Positions 1 through 12,161 are shown, counted from the first letter of the stretch. The stretch: DNA of 64,000 bases from Coprinus comatus (GCA_034638255.1 JAWPGT010000001.1:2542001-2606000); one strand, 5' to 3'. Notes: a model not told the origin generated them from the sequence alone. Made by a program: numbers and translations.

Positions 1-1428
1 ATTTTTTGAAGAGTGGTTATGGACCGGAAGTTTTTGAAGTGGTTATTGTTGAGGACATATCTATAGTGTGCCACTGATTTTTTTTGTTTCTGCTTTTGAT
101 TATGGTTTACTGACTTTTTTTTGGTTTTTGTTTCGTTTTTTTTGACGTTGTGTAATTTGACAGGAAGGAGCATTTGATGAAGCTGTTAAAGATGTTGATG
201 CGATTGTGCATAGTGCTTCACCTTTTGTGTTTAATTTGGATGATCCGAAAGACTTGATTGGTCCTGCTGTTGATGGAACTTTGGGAGTTTTGCATAGTGC
301 GATGAATTATGGGTGAGGAAATTGTTTTACTTTTTTTAATTCAAATTGTGTTACCCAAGTAATAATTGATTGTGGTGTTCCTAACAAACAGGGATTCAGT
401 GAAAAGAACCGTAATCACATCTTCATGTGCCGCTGTACTTGAAGTCAAACCACAACCTACGGTGTTTTCAGAGAACAATTGGAATGAATTTTCAGTTAGG
501 CAGGTTGAAGAAAAAGGAAGGTTGGCGTCGGCTGCTGATAAGTATAGAGCTTCTAAAACTTTAGCAGAACGAGGTATGTTCTCTTTTTTTTTTTTGGTGT
601 TGTGTTGTTTTGTTGTCGAAAGTATCAGTCTCACTTCTGGTGTCTCTAATAAATTATCAATTTAGCTGCATGGGAGTTTATTGAAGAGAATAAAGGAGAA
701 ATCGAATGGGATTTGAGTGTTATCAATCCTCCTTTTGTGAGTCCTTCATATAGTACCAAAGAAAGAAATCCGTTAACGAGATAATAATGTTCTCAATTGG
801 TCAGGTATTTGGAGTAAGACCCCCATGAACGCTATCATAAAACTGGGTAATCTGACTTAAAAACAATGAATTGTATAGCCCGCGATACATGAAGTCAATG
901 GACCAGCGAACTTGAACACGTCTTTGAAAGGTTGGTATGATAATGTGGTTGCTGGTGGTCCAGAGAAGAGGACGAAAGAAGTTTTGTATAATATACCGGC
1001 TGCTTGGGTTGACGTTAGAGATGTTGCGTTGGCTCATATTTTGGCTTTACAAACGGAGGAAGCGGGAGGTGAACGGATTATCATTTCTAAAGGTGAGTTT
1101 TGTACATTCTGGGGAAATTTAACGTACTGAAATAATTTTTTTTGTGTAGATTCGTTTGTTTGGCAAGATTGGCGTGAGTGTTCATTCATTTTCCCCTCCC
1201 TCTATTGTCGTTGGTTAATCTTACTTTCTTGAAGTTGATTTGGTAAATGAAATCAAACCATACCCACTTCCAAATCATCTTCCGGGTATCGGAATACCAG
1301 GACAAGAAAGAACATATCTTGTTCAATATGATACATCAAAGGCACAAAGGATATTTGGAATAAAGATGAAGACGAAGGCTGAAAGTGCTAAAGACATGTT
1401 AGAAGATTTCCGTCTTCGTGGATGGTGA
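1..1428 (+). CDS. NAD(P)-dependent extended short-chain reductase (GRE2 / dihydroflavonol-reductase-like), 5' end outside window
   Basis: This is the C-terminal three quarters of an extended SDR, a cytosolic NAD(P)H-dependent carbonyl or aldehyde reductase. Exons at about 1-65, 164-312 and 393-572 read VVIVEDIS, DAIVHSASPFVF and RTVITSSCAAVLE. The YRASK motif (about 541-555) is the catalytic YxxxK, and the Ser is in the ITSSCA strand. Later exons give INPPFVFGPA, the conserved loop after the active site, then AWVDVRDVALAHILAL, which is typical of the family. The stop is at 1426. The N-terminal glycine-rich cofactor loop lies upstream of the window. Introns are short GT-AG (for example 66-163). 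Yeast GRE2 reduces methylglyoxal and isovaleraldehyde, but the substrate here cannot be told. No frame break is needed in the visible part. A decayed partial copy lies 0.9 kb downstream. Confidence 0.9.
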
Positions 1429-2279
1429 ATATTCAAAACATATATCATATAAACTTTGACTCTTCCGAAAGGATCTGTTCGGTAGTGGCATGAATTTTTT
1501 TTTTTGTCGCTGGGACGTTCAACACCGTGCCGCCACTATTCTCCCCGTTTGTTTTTTTTTTTTGTTCCATTGAAATTCAATCTTGATAATGATTTCGAGT
1601 TTTATTCTCTTCCTCTCCTCCCCCCAATGTATGTACACATATTTGTACGCTTTGGTGCGTATAATGATGATCAGCGTTCTATAAATACTTCAAGTGCTTC
1701 GCGGGAGAACGGCTCTCGCTTCTCGCTTGGGTTTTGACGTTCTATTGATAATAAATAGCACCTGCCTACTTGTTATATTTCATCTATTGGCGAGACTATG
1801 AGCACCGTGCGTCCAAAATGATAACTTGAAATATTCACAATTCGTCATGTTATAACACACATAGTCCACATTTCTGGAATGACTCGGACTCGGCTTTTTC
1901 GTTGATGGTACAATAGGTGGTGTTAGCTGCGAGAATAGAAAGGGTATTTAAGAAGAGCATTGAATGGGATTCGTGTATCATTAACTCTGCCTAAGTTGAG
2001 AGGGTTGTTAATTGCTTGCTACAAGGGACTCTAGACGTTAATGTCAGGTATTTGGGGTGTAGCTTGATACTCAATTGCCACGATAAAGATAAATCTCTTG
2101 CATCAAAGGTTTGAACACATCTGACCTCGCATCTGACCGACATCTGATTTATGATTATATGAAATAATTAGGCTGAAATTAATAGACCATGTATTTTTCT
2201 AGTGATTGGATTGATGCGAGGGATGGTGTGCGTTGACTCGTGCTTTGTCACTTGGCACTACCAGCTTGGGTTAAAAAGG

Positions 2280-2590
2280 GTTTGTTGGACACAACAAGAT
2301 ACATCATTTTTGATTTGTTCGTTTGAGAAGACTGGCGTGAGTTTTCATTTTCGTTTATTGAGGTGAGTCACTGTCATTATGACTCGAGTACAGCAATGAC
2401 TCGTACTTGTTCTCCCTTTAACAAGTTGTTGACTCGGGTGTGATTGATGACATCATACTAAGCTTCCCTTAGAAATAGGAATTTCTGTCAAATATTTGTC
2501 AAGTAGAACACTTGAAAGGTTGAAAGGCTGAGATAATAATTGGAATAAAGATGAAGGAAAATGCCAAAGAGAAATGAGTGTTTGTGTCTG
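2280..2590 (+). pseudogene. Decayed fragment of the upstream SDR reductase
   Basis: Two patches match the 3' part of the reductase at 1-1428, in the same order. Bases 2312-2357 resemble the exon and splice donor at 1149-1196, sharing the ACTGGCGTGAG-like exon end. Bases 2535-2577 resemble 1349-1396, sharing TGGAATAAAGATGAAG. The roughly 165 coding bases that separate these patches in the intact gene are replaced by unrelated sequence, and the reading frame is interrupted. I read this as the remains of a tandem duplicate. The surrounding stretch 1429-2727 shows no other gene, apart from a GACTC/GAGTC-rich segment near 2360-2450 and the GCN2 promoter. Confidence 0.6.
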
Positions 2591-2727
2591 GTGAAATGTG
2601 TTATATTACATAAGCAAACCTACTTTACTTGTCGACCCTCACGAGCTCCTATGGAGACTTGAGTTGCTGAGGTCCTTCTTGGGCCCTCCCCTTCTCAACC
2701 ATATCTTGTCAAACTTTTACAAGAACC

Positions 2728-5700
2728 ATGGATTCCACACACGAACTACAGAACTTAGAAATAACTGCTCTACAGTCCATTTATGCAGAGGACTTCATTG
2801 AATGCCCACCCCCAAAGGCCTGGAAGGTACCTTTCTTTCTATCACTGGGACTATGCAGAGATTGACCTCGAGACTACAAGGGCGCAGCACGAGTACCAGA
2901 ATTCGTAATACGAGTCCCTCACCCAGACCCAAGTCATGCAGCAAAGATCAATTTCCATCTTAACGTCAAATTCCCAAAGACATACCCTACTCTTGCTTGT
3001 CCAACTTTTACTATCCAGAAACCTATCAAAGGGTTAACGCAAGACCAGATCACAAAGTTATCACATGCGATTCAGAGTGAAGCTCAGAAATGTAGAGGAT
3101 CAGAGATGGTATTTCAGGTGTGTAGTCCTTGAGGCGTACACGCGTTCCTCGCTTAATACATCTCTCTCTCTTTGCTTAGATTGTTACATTCGCTCAGGAT
3201 TGGATTGCTAGTAATATTACGCCGCCGGTAGAAGTTACCGGTTCCTTGGCGTTACAAATGAATCAACGTGCGATGGATGAAGAAAGGGTATGTTTTGTAG
3301 GGTGTGGTGATTGTTTTATTGACCTCGTTTTTTTTATAGGCACGACGTGAACGGGAAGCCGAAATAATCCGAAAGGAGAGTGAACGTGCGGCAAGAGAAG
3401 AAGAAGAATTAAATGAACAGATCAAGGCTGATGCCATGCGCCAAATGATGGCCAAGGAAGAACAATATAGAATGAGAAAGAGAGCAAATTCAGAGTCTAC
3501 AGAGGTACCGATGTCCGGTGATACTCCTATAGAAAGCTTTAGAAGAGAAATTGTCGTCGATGGTATCACGTTTACGACGGTTAAGCTGTTTCATGCTAGA
3601 ACAGGTACGTCTTTACTTTTCTCTCTTTCACCTACTCTCGCTTATGGTCCATGACTTTCAGAGGGCTTGGGTACCGTCTATATGGCTGATCCAGTTTGCG
3701 ACGACGTCAATACATCTCTTCCTCTCGAACTATACTCCGTTACATTCAACACCCCCTATTATTCCACAACCCAAGGTCGAAAGAAACTCAAACAACTCGA
3801 GGAAGAAATCCAACGAATCACCGGCATCCGACATCCAAATCTCCTTAGTATCTTCGCTGTTAAGCTTAACTTGCCAAATTCGAGTGGACCACCCAAGTTG
3901 ATGTTATTGATGGAACGTATGCCTGGGTTAACTCTTCATGATGTTTTGGAGGATTGTGCTTCACTCAAAGAGGAACGAGCATCGGTATGTTGTTGAGATT
4001 TTGATTGTTTCGTTTTGTAATGAGATACGATGCTGACATGTATACCTTCCTTCTTTAGGGTTATCTCAGTCAGATCTTGGGCGCACTCAATGCTGTTCAT
4101 CTACGCGATCTCGTTCATAGAGGTATGTTCGTTTCTTATTGGGTTTCGCTTAAATCGCGAAAGAGGATATACTAAAAAGACAAAATGATGATTTTGTTTT
4201 AGGTGTCAATGCGAGATGTATCGGATTAGCTTCGAGAGATCCTGCTACTGCGTCTAAAGTGATCAAATTAGGGAAGGTTGGATATTATACGAGATTATTG
4301 GATCTTCATCGATCGAATTCGTTTGGAGAGAATTTACCTTTGAGTGCTGATGAACCTGTTATTCCTGATGGATGGTGTGTAAATTGGGTTTAAATCCCAT
4401 TTTTTGAGGATTCATCGTACTAATTCTTTTTTTTTTTTTTTTCAAGGTTGTCGAATGATGCAAAGAATGAATCATCATTACATTATACGCGTCGTCGTGA
4501 TATTCATTCTGTTGGAATTGTGTTTTTACAAATGTTGTTGGGTTTGGATGTTATGGAACGTTGGTCAGATGTTCAAGTTGCAATTCAAAACTGTGAGTAA
4601 TAAATTATTTCAATAATCTACCCTTTTTTTTTTTTGGAGTATGGTTATATGCGTGTATGCGCTTTCTTTTTTCTTTTTTCTTTTTTCTTTCCCCCCGCTC
4701 ATAAACCTGTTCTAACAATCTATCCTAATTCTTCTTCTTTTATAGCAAACATTTCTCCGGGTTTGGCACGTATCGCTCTTAATATGATTCTACCTCCTAA
4801 AAAGAATCACATCACATGTCTTACTCTTCTTGCTGAATTGGCTGGTAATTCATTGACAATATCAAGTCCTCCTGGAAGTGGTGGAAGTGGTGGAAGTGGT
4901 GGTAATGTTACTGGAAGTGGAAATTGGTATGGAGGTGGTAATGGTAATGGTAATGGGGGTGGTGGTATTGGAACTGGAACTGGAATTGGGATTGGAATTG
5001 GAGTTGGAGTTGGAATTGGAAGTGGTAATGTCAATGTCAATAATTATCAGACTATTGTTGCAAGTTCGACTTCAACAAGTGTTGTTCCTTTGAATAGGAG
5101 TCCTGTTATACATTTTCAAGGAGGTGAGTGTGTTCAAACTTTTTTTTTTTTAAAAAAAAAAATAACAATAATAATAATACACTTTTAAAATGTGTGTTTT
5201 GTTTTTACGTTTTAGATCCAAAGACGCCTGTACCTATATCACATTTCATTGGGAGTCCTGAAATTGAATATTTTAGGATGCAACCGCGTATGAGGTTAGC
5301 TAGTAGATGGAAAGAAGATTGGGAAGAATTGGAATTATTGGTATGTCCTTTCCTTTCCTTACCCTATATTACCACTATATTAATTATACCCACCTCACCA
5401 CACCAAACAATATATAGGGAAGAGGAGCATTTGGATCAGTAGTAAAAGCACGTAACAAAATCGATGGAAGAATCTACGCAGTGAAAAAAATTCGATTAAA
5501 AACTCAACAATCGGATACTAAAATTTTTAGAGAAGTGAATGCGTTATCGAGACTTTCACATAGGTTTATTGTTAGGTATTATACGACTTGGGTGGAAAGT
5601 TCGGAATTACCTGTGTCTACTTTTGCTTCTGATGAATCTAGTGCTGAATCTGGTGAGGGTTTTGGAGTTTATAAAGGTGGTGTTGGTGTTGGTGTTGGTG

Positions 5701-8700
5701 TTGGTGGTTATGGAGGTGGTATGAGAGGAGGGGTAGGAGGTGATGAAGAAGAAGATTTTGATGGAATGACTTCTGTTCCTAATGATCATACTCAAACTCA
5801 TAGTCATGATCATCTTCGAATTGGAGGAGGAGGAGGTGGTGGTGGGCTCGCGATTCTTAATCGCTCACAATCACATTCAGGATCAACATCGAATTCAACG
5901 TCTACATCAACAGCTTCTGAAACTTCAATGAAATCATTTGGAACTGAAGTTTCGGAAAGACATTTACCTATGAATGGGAATTTTAGTATTGATATGAGTG
6001 ATTTTGGAACGAATGATTTTTCTGGGTCTAGAGGGTCGTTTCCTAGTATTCATTTTGATAGGAGTTTGTCTCCTGGGAGTACGGAAGAGGATGATGATGA
6101 CGATGATGACGATGACGATGACGATGACGGGGATGAAACTGAAGAAGAGGAAACGGAAGATGAAGAAGAGGATGAAGGTGAAGAAGATGATGGTTTTCAT
6201 GAAAAAATCATCTAGAATATCAATAGGAAAGGGAAAGGAAATAAGTACAAATACGAGGACGAGGATGAGAACGAGAACGAGAACACGAAAAATAATGGGA
6301 TCGGAAATGGAAATAGCAACGTCAACTGGGACAGCTATGATTCCAGTTCCGGGTGGTAGAAAAATTAGGAATAGGGATAGAGCTGGGACTATAGGTGCAA
6401 GAAATGGAAATGGAACGGAACTCCCAGTTGTAAATACACCGAAACCTGTACAAAGTACACCGGGAGTTACAAGGACGCTGTATATTCAGATGGAGTTTGT
6501 GGAGAGACAAACTTTGAGAGAGGTGGGTTTGGATACGTTTTTTGAATAACCCTGAAATTTGGAATCGTAATATTGATGTTTGTATTTTTTTTTTTTTTTG
6601 TAGAGGATTGACGAAGGGATTTCTGAAGATGAAGCTTGGAGGTTGTTTGGTCAGATTGTTGATGCACTTGTTCATATGTCGAATCTGGGGATCCTGCATA
6701 GAGATATTAAACTTACTAATATTTTTATTGGTATGTTTCTTTCCCCACACTGATCATTTGTATGTTATGTTAATTATTCTACGTTATTGTAGATGCAAGA
6801 GGGGATTGTAAAGGTGTGTGTTGTCTTGTTTGATCCCAGAAATATGGTAATTAATAGAGTTTTTTGTTTGTTTTATTACTTAGTTGGAGATTTTGGACTT
6901 GCAACTTCGAGTTTGGCGGCTGTAGATCCTTCAGATGTGTCTCGTCAATATATTTATCCTGAAGCAGATATGACTCTCGGTATGCTTAATCGTTTACTTA
7001 TATTGCTTATGGGTTGGGTATTGATGGGAATTTCTCTTTTGTGTTTTGTGCTTTAATTAGAGGTCGGGACCAGACTTTATATTGCACCCGAAGTTCAGTC
7101 GAAAAAGAGAGGCCCGAGGAATCATTCAAAGGCTGACATGTACAGTCTTGGAGTAGTATGTTTTGTTTTGTTTTGTTTTGTTTTTGTTATGTGTTGTAGA
7201 GCAAAATCTCTGACACGCTTTATTTTATAGATCGTTTTCTTTGAGCTGAATTATATGTTTACGACCGGGTCAGAGAGGATAGCGGTCATTGAAGATCTGA
7301 GGAAACCTGGAATCTTTTTCCCTAATTCTTGGGATCCTCATAGGAGCAGGCAACGCCAGAGTAAGGGTTTATTGGTCTTTATCATTCTGAAAACTGAATC
7401 GTTCCGTTCATCTTTTAGTCATTAGTTGGCTTTTACAACATGACCCTAACGATCGACCTACCGCTCTTGAATTATCTCAAAGCACATTGATGCCACCCAA
7501 ATTAGAAGACGAAAACTTCAGAGGAGCATTAAACCTAATGGCCAAACAAGATTCACCATATCATCAAGCTGTCATCGCATCTCTATTCAATCAAATTCCG
7601 AAACCTTCACGTTCATTCATATACGATTCTGAAGCTGATCCTCCGGAACATTCGGCTTTGAATGATACAGTTCAAGAAAGATTGGCAGCGATTTTTAGGT
7701 TGCATGGTGCTGTTGATATGGAACCTCCTTTACTTATGCCGGTTATGGATCCTGAAGATCAGAAGAATAATGCGACTTTTATTGATAAACATGGGGATTT
7801 GGTTACGTTGCCGAATAATTTGTTGTTGCCTTTTGCTAGGTTGGCGGCTAGGACGATGATTAAGAGGATCAAGAGGTATCATATCACGAATGCTTTTCGT
7901 CCCAGGTTAGTTCTTTTTGAATGGGGTTAAAATTGGGTTGTATTGATATATGCGTTTTGTAGTCCTGTAGCAGGTCATCCGAAGATAACGAAGGCTGCTG
8001 TGTTTGATATTATAACACAGGATTTAACTTCTGGTCCTTTGGCTGCTGGAGCGGAGATCATTTCTGTGATAAATGATGTTTTGAATAGTTTCCCTAATTT
8101 GTCACAGAATTATAACATTCATATATCACATTCACGAAGTGAGTCCTTGCTTGCTTCTTTTTTATTGAATGAAGAGAGGTGTTGATGTTTGATGTTTAGT
8201 TGTTGAACATGTGATGAACAGAATACCAAATACTCATAGGAACGCGGTGGTGGAGATTATTAATCAAACGAAATCTTCACCTTCGCAGAAGAGGGCTTTG
8301 TTATTGAAGAAAGGGTTACTGAGGAGTATGACTGATGAATTGGAAATTCTTTCTGAATGTGGTATGTTCTTATCATTATCTTATTTTCTTTCAACTAAAC
8401 AGAGGCTTAACTGACGCGATTTCGAATAGACGAGGACGTTGAAAATCTTATGTCACGTTTGGAGAAGGTTTCCCCGACTTTGATCACTATCCTTCGCCCT
8501 GCTATCAATGAAATCCAGAATACCTTACAGTTCGCTATATCAACGGGTGTTACAAGGCCTATCTATTTCCATCCGCTTATGTTGGGAAGTCATCAATCCT
8601 TATTCAAAGATGGTGTTATATTTGAAGTTCGTAAGGAAGAATAAAAGTATGGATGTACTTGCTGCTGGTGGTCGGTAAGTTTATCTACCCGAATATCCTT

Positions 8701-9858
8701 TTTGAGGAGCAGATTGCTAAGGTTTTACATCTCTGTTTTTTTTTAGGTATGATAACCTCATCGCTCACTTTTCTTCTTCAAAACAAAAACTGGATTCATT
8801 ATACGCCATCGGACTTCAAATCTCAGTAGAAAAGATTACAGCTGCATTAGCTTCTTTCCAAAGTACTTCCGTCAAAACTTTGGTGAAGAAGAACGTTCAT
8901 TTGGATTTTGGAGTCCTAGGAGATGTGATGTTTATGTTGTTTCGTATCATCCTGGTCATTTACAAGATCGATTGGAGGTGGTTAGTTATTTGTGGCAACA
9001 TAATATTAGTGCGGATATTATGTATGAGTCGGGGTTGCCGAATGCTGATCAGGAAAGTCATGTGGATTTATGTGCTCGAGAAGGGATACTGTAAGTCCAT
9101 TTTGTTGTTGTTGCTGATTCGGAGATTGTTTGTTGATGATGAGGGCCTTCTTTTAGATTTGCCGTGTATCCAAGACCGAGGACAGCACGTCGTGATCAGG
9201 CAGCGTTTAAAGTGAAGAGTATCTTGAAAGGAACGGAGTACGAATGTGAGTTTCTTCAAAACCCTTATCAACACTAGTGGCTAAACTCACTTGAAAACAA
9301 CTAGTGTCGCGTCAAGAGCTCGTCGGGTGGCTACAACAACAGATTTCTGAGCAAAAGCGCGCTGATTTGGCTACTTCTGCCGCACCTAGTCTTTCTGAGA
9401 CTACTGCTGGGACTTTACCTACAAAGGATCCTTCGGTCTCTTCTGATATTCAACTACTGCTTCCCATCGATGCAAAGAAACAACGCAAACAGGTGAAACA
9501 GCTTTTCCTTGATAGGGGTATGTCTCTTTGTTGTTCTCATATTTACCTAACTAGAAGTGCTGATACGATTGAATCAGCATTCGAGACTGCAATGGATGTT
9601 AGGTCTTCAATCAATAATGGAATTCCAACTGTCGCAGTTGATGTTCCTCCGAATGTGTTCGATGCTATGGTCAAGAATTCGGCTTGGATTAGTGATGAAG
9701 AAGCTTGGAAACTTTTGATGGCGGCTTTCTTACCTCAAACTGCGGCTTATGCTAATCAAATTAGAGAAGCGGTCGGGAAGAGGAAGGTTGAAGGACATCG
9801 TTATGTTTTGTTGTTTGCGGTTAGGGAAGAAAGGGTGCAGTTGCTGGATCTTTCTTGA
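2728..9858 (+). CDS. GCN2: eIF2-alpha kinase GCN2
   Basis: GCN2 senses uncharged tRNA during amino-acid starvation and phosphorylates eIF2-alpha, which represses general translation. The start at 2728 opens an RWD domain (ELQNLEITALQSIYAEDF), which binds GCN1. A charged coiled-coil segment follows at 3340-3500. A pseudokinase domain comes next (about 3550-4900), where HRGVNA replaces HRD. The active kinase starts at about 5410 with LGRGAFGSVVKARN, then YAVKKI, ILHRDIKLTNIF (6700s), DFGLATSS and APEV. A HisRS-like domain (7600-9240) holds GGRYDNL and FGFWSPRRCDVYVV, and the C-terminal domain ends at 9858. There are about 20 short introns. Long low-complexity inserts sit in the pseudokinase end (Gly-rich) and in the kinase insert (Asp/Glu-rich). 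Two one-base frame breaks lie in the HisRS-like part, near 8630 and 8890. The domain order makes the identity firm. Confidence 0.95.
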
Positions 9859-10175
9859 ATGTTTTTTGTTTTCCCTTAAATGATTTCTTTGTTCATGATT
9901 TTATGATTTCGTGATTCTCAATTCTTTCTCTTTTCCTGTGTTTTAAACATGTAATTTTGTTTCTCTCTCTTTTTCTCTCTTGTCTCCCGCTCTGGTTCCC
10001 ATTCACGGTTTCTTTCCTGTTTCTTTCCTGTATATTAATGGATAATTCTGTCATTTTACAGCATTGGCGTGAACTTGACTTTTCTATGATCACCATCATT
10101 TTCTGTTTTCCTCCTCTCTAAATAATTCCAAATATATATAACCCATATATTAGTAGGCTCTACATAGGATAGTGT
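9859..10175. other. Convergent 3' flank between GCN2 and the methyltransferase-like gene
   Basis: No gene is seen. The stretch is T- and pyrimidine-rich on the plus strand, with TTTCTTTCCTG-like repeats, and ends AT-rich at 10130-10160. This fits facing 3' untranslated regions and polyadenylation sequence of two convergent genes. Confidence 0.5.
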
Positions 10176-11465
10176 CTAATAAACCCAACCAATTCTATAA
10201 TATGCATATTCCACTTCTTCTCCGGTTTCCGTATCACATATAAGGATATCTTTGTCTATCACTTCGAGTGAAGGTGAAGGTGCTAATTCATCCATCCCTG
10301 TATCGTTCAAACTCGAATTGGATTTGAGTTTTGGTTTAAATACTTCTTCTATTGTATTTGTTTCAGAATTGTGTGTTGATCGGAGGGGAATTACGAGATG
10401 GAAGAGTGGTGGTAGTGGTGGTGCAGTGTTGTTATCCATTATGGATGTGGATATAGTTTTTGTAGGTTTGGGGAGGAGATATTGGAGACAAGAATGAATC
10501 CATAAAGCATGTTCTGTTTCATAGACGATATCCGCACCAAGTATGAGGTCGAAAGGTTTATCAAATGGATAAATATGGGTATGGTCTTGATTAAACGTGG
10601 ACCAATCAAGGAATTGAACAGTGAGTTTGATTTGAGTTTGAGTTTCCGAAAAATAATGTGATTTAGATGGGGATAGGATTTTGGGTAAAGATAAGGAATT
10701 GTTTTGGATGTTGGTATGAAGATTTTGAAGAACAGATGGATAATAATCTGTAGCAACGATTTCGACGAGTGGAATTGGGAGGGAAATGTGTTGTAGAAAT
10801 TTCGAGGTGGTTAAACTGACAAGACCCGTACCAGCACCTAACTCTAAAATACGAAAGCTGCCTTTGCTTTCGTTGGTGTTCATGGCGGATTTTATTTGGT
10901 GGGGACAAAGTCCAAAATTGGAGGGTTTGTCAACTATGAGTTCGGAAAGAACACAAGCTCCTCCCCAAGTTTGAGCTCCTACACTTCCATAATCGTCATT
11001 GTCGAGGGATATATCGGTGAGTTGGACCGTAATGGGTATCGGGGTATTAGTTTTCCCCTCGTAATAGGGAAAGGTGAATTTTCGAACAATGGTTCCTGCA
11101 GCTGACGTGCCAGCACACACTGCAAGTAGTCCAGCGGCATTTCGTATCGTTTTTTCTATGCATTTGACCTCTGCATCGTACTCGTGGTCGCCTTCGGAAC
11201 CCAGTTGAGATATTAGAGATGTAAGCCAGCGAACGGCATAAGCGCGTTCGAAAGAGTCTAAGCGTAGAACGTCTAGTTCTGCACTTCCACTGGTAGGAGT
11301 AGGTTGGGAGAAGTCTATAGAATGAGCGATTTTGCGACGACGCGACCCTCGAACTTCCGGGTTGTATATCATTCGGAGATAGGATATAGATGAGTTTAGG
11401 GAGTCCAAATCTTGAGATAATAATTTTTTAATTGCAGGGAGTTGGCTTGTCGGTGGCAGGTACAT
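10176..11465 (-). CDS. Putative protein-lysine methyltransferase, Methyltransf_16 / METTL21-EFM type
   Basis: A single-exon seven-beta-strand SAM-dependent methyltransferase. Motif I reads RILELGAGTGLVSL, the acidic end of strand 2 is IVATDYYPSVL, and the post-I region FDLILGADIVYE matches the (D/G)ADIVY motif of the METTL21/EFM group, which methylate lysines on elongation factors and chaperones. TWGGACVLSELI just before motif I is the usual W-G-A entry signature of the family. The frame is open upstream to an ATG at 11577-11579, but that ATG overlaps the start codon of the divergent gene. I therefore prefer the ATG at 11463-11465 (MYLPPTSQ), which leaves about 110 bases for a shared promoter. 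The substrate cannot be assigned. It is divergent with the small helical protein and convergent with GCN2. Confidence 0.8.
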   Translation of the reverse strand: MYLPPTSQLPAIKKLLSQDLDSLNSSISYLRMIYNPEVRGSRRRKIAHSIDFSQPTPTSGSAELDVLRLDSFERAYAVRWLTSLISQLGSEGDHEYDAEVKCIEKTIRNAAGLLAVCAGTSAAGTIVRKFTFPYYEGKTNTPIPITVQLTDISLDNDDYGSVGAQTWGGACVLSELIVDKPSNFGLCPHQIKSAMNTNESKGSFRILELGAGTGLVSLTTSKFLQHISLPIPLVEIVATDYYPSVLQNLHTNIQNNSLSLPKILSPSKSHYFSETQTQIKLTVQFLDWSTFNQDHTHIYPFDKPFDLILGADIVYETEHALWIHSCLQYLLPKPTKTISTSIMDNNTAPPLPPLFHLVIPLRSTHNSETNTIEEVFKPKLKSNSSLNDTGMDELAPSPSLEVIDKDILICDTETGEEVEYAYYRIGWVY

Positions 11466-11577
11466 TTTTTTTTGCGTTAAGTTTTGAGTCAAATTTAGAA
11501 AATCTAATCTTGGACCCGGTGTTTTAAAACGGAACGGAGCGCCGGCCCGGAATCTGGCTTTACCATCAACCATCATC

Positions 11578-12161
11578 ATGTACACACACGGAGTGGATTA
11601 CTCTGACTCGTACAGACCTTATTCTGCCCAACAGACTTTTATACCCGAACAAATTGCAGATCCAACATCACCCGAAGCCTTTAAACAAAATCTCCAACTG
11701 ACTCAAGATAATATAGCAAGGTTACTTGCTCTTACGAGACGTGCTCTTGCAGGCATGTAAGCACGCTTTTGTTCTCTTAAATCTTTCTCTCATTCGAACC
11801 ATTCTTGTTCACAGAAAACATGCATACCATGTAGGGAGTAATCCTTCTCAAACGCAAGGTTGTACCCTGTTCTATTCCTTGCTCGATGGCTTTCTGGAAC
11901 TGATACGAGAAACTCAAAGACGATATCAACTCTGCCAAACAAACATTGTCAAATATTTCTGAAATCATGAAGCAAAGCGGCATTGGAGCGTTACCGCTAC
12001 TCATACCCGATGCTTCCGGGCATATAAATCCTCCGACAGATATGCAACTCATCGAAAAGGCAGCCCGTGGTGTCAAGTCAGACTTCGAGAGGTTGAAACG
12101 CGCTCAGGATAGCGCAGCTGTTGTTGCGAATCTCCTAGGATCTGAACATCGACAAAAATGA
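11578..12161 (+). CDS. Small helical protein of unknown function, three exons
   Basis: The start at 11578 gives MYTHGVDYSDSYRPYS, then a helical stretch (SPEAFKQNLQLTQDNIARLL) up to a donor at about 11757 (GTAAGC). A middle exon starts after the CAG near 11817 and gives HAYHVGSNPSQTQ. The last exon carries LSNISEIMKQSGIGALPLL, then PPTDMQLIEKAARGVK and a final amphipathic helix ending at 12161. The exact acceptor of the last exon is uncertain; a site near 11920 keeps the frame. The protein is about 125-130 residues, mostly alpha-helical and without a signal peptide. It resembles subunits of helical-bundle complexes, but I do not recognise the family. From 12162 to 12699 I see no further gene. 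Confidence 0.6.

Noticed and set aside
5607..5813. Minus-strand open frames opposite GCN2 low-complexity regions
   Set aside because: They are reflections of GGT/GAT repeats on the coding strand and show no independent coding signal.
10176..11465. The methyltransferase as a RiPP-modifying enzyme
   Set aside because: Its motifs fit the elongation-factor lysine methyltransferase group, and it is 15 kb from the island with core genes between.
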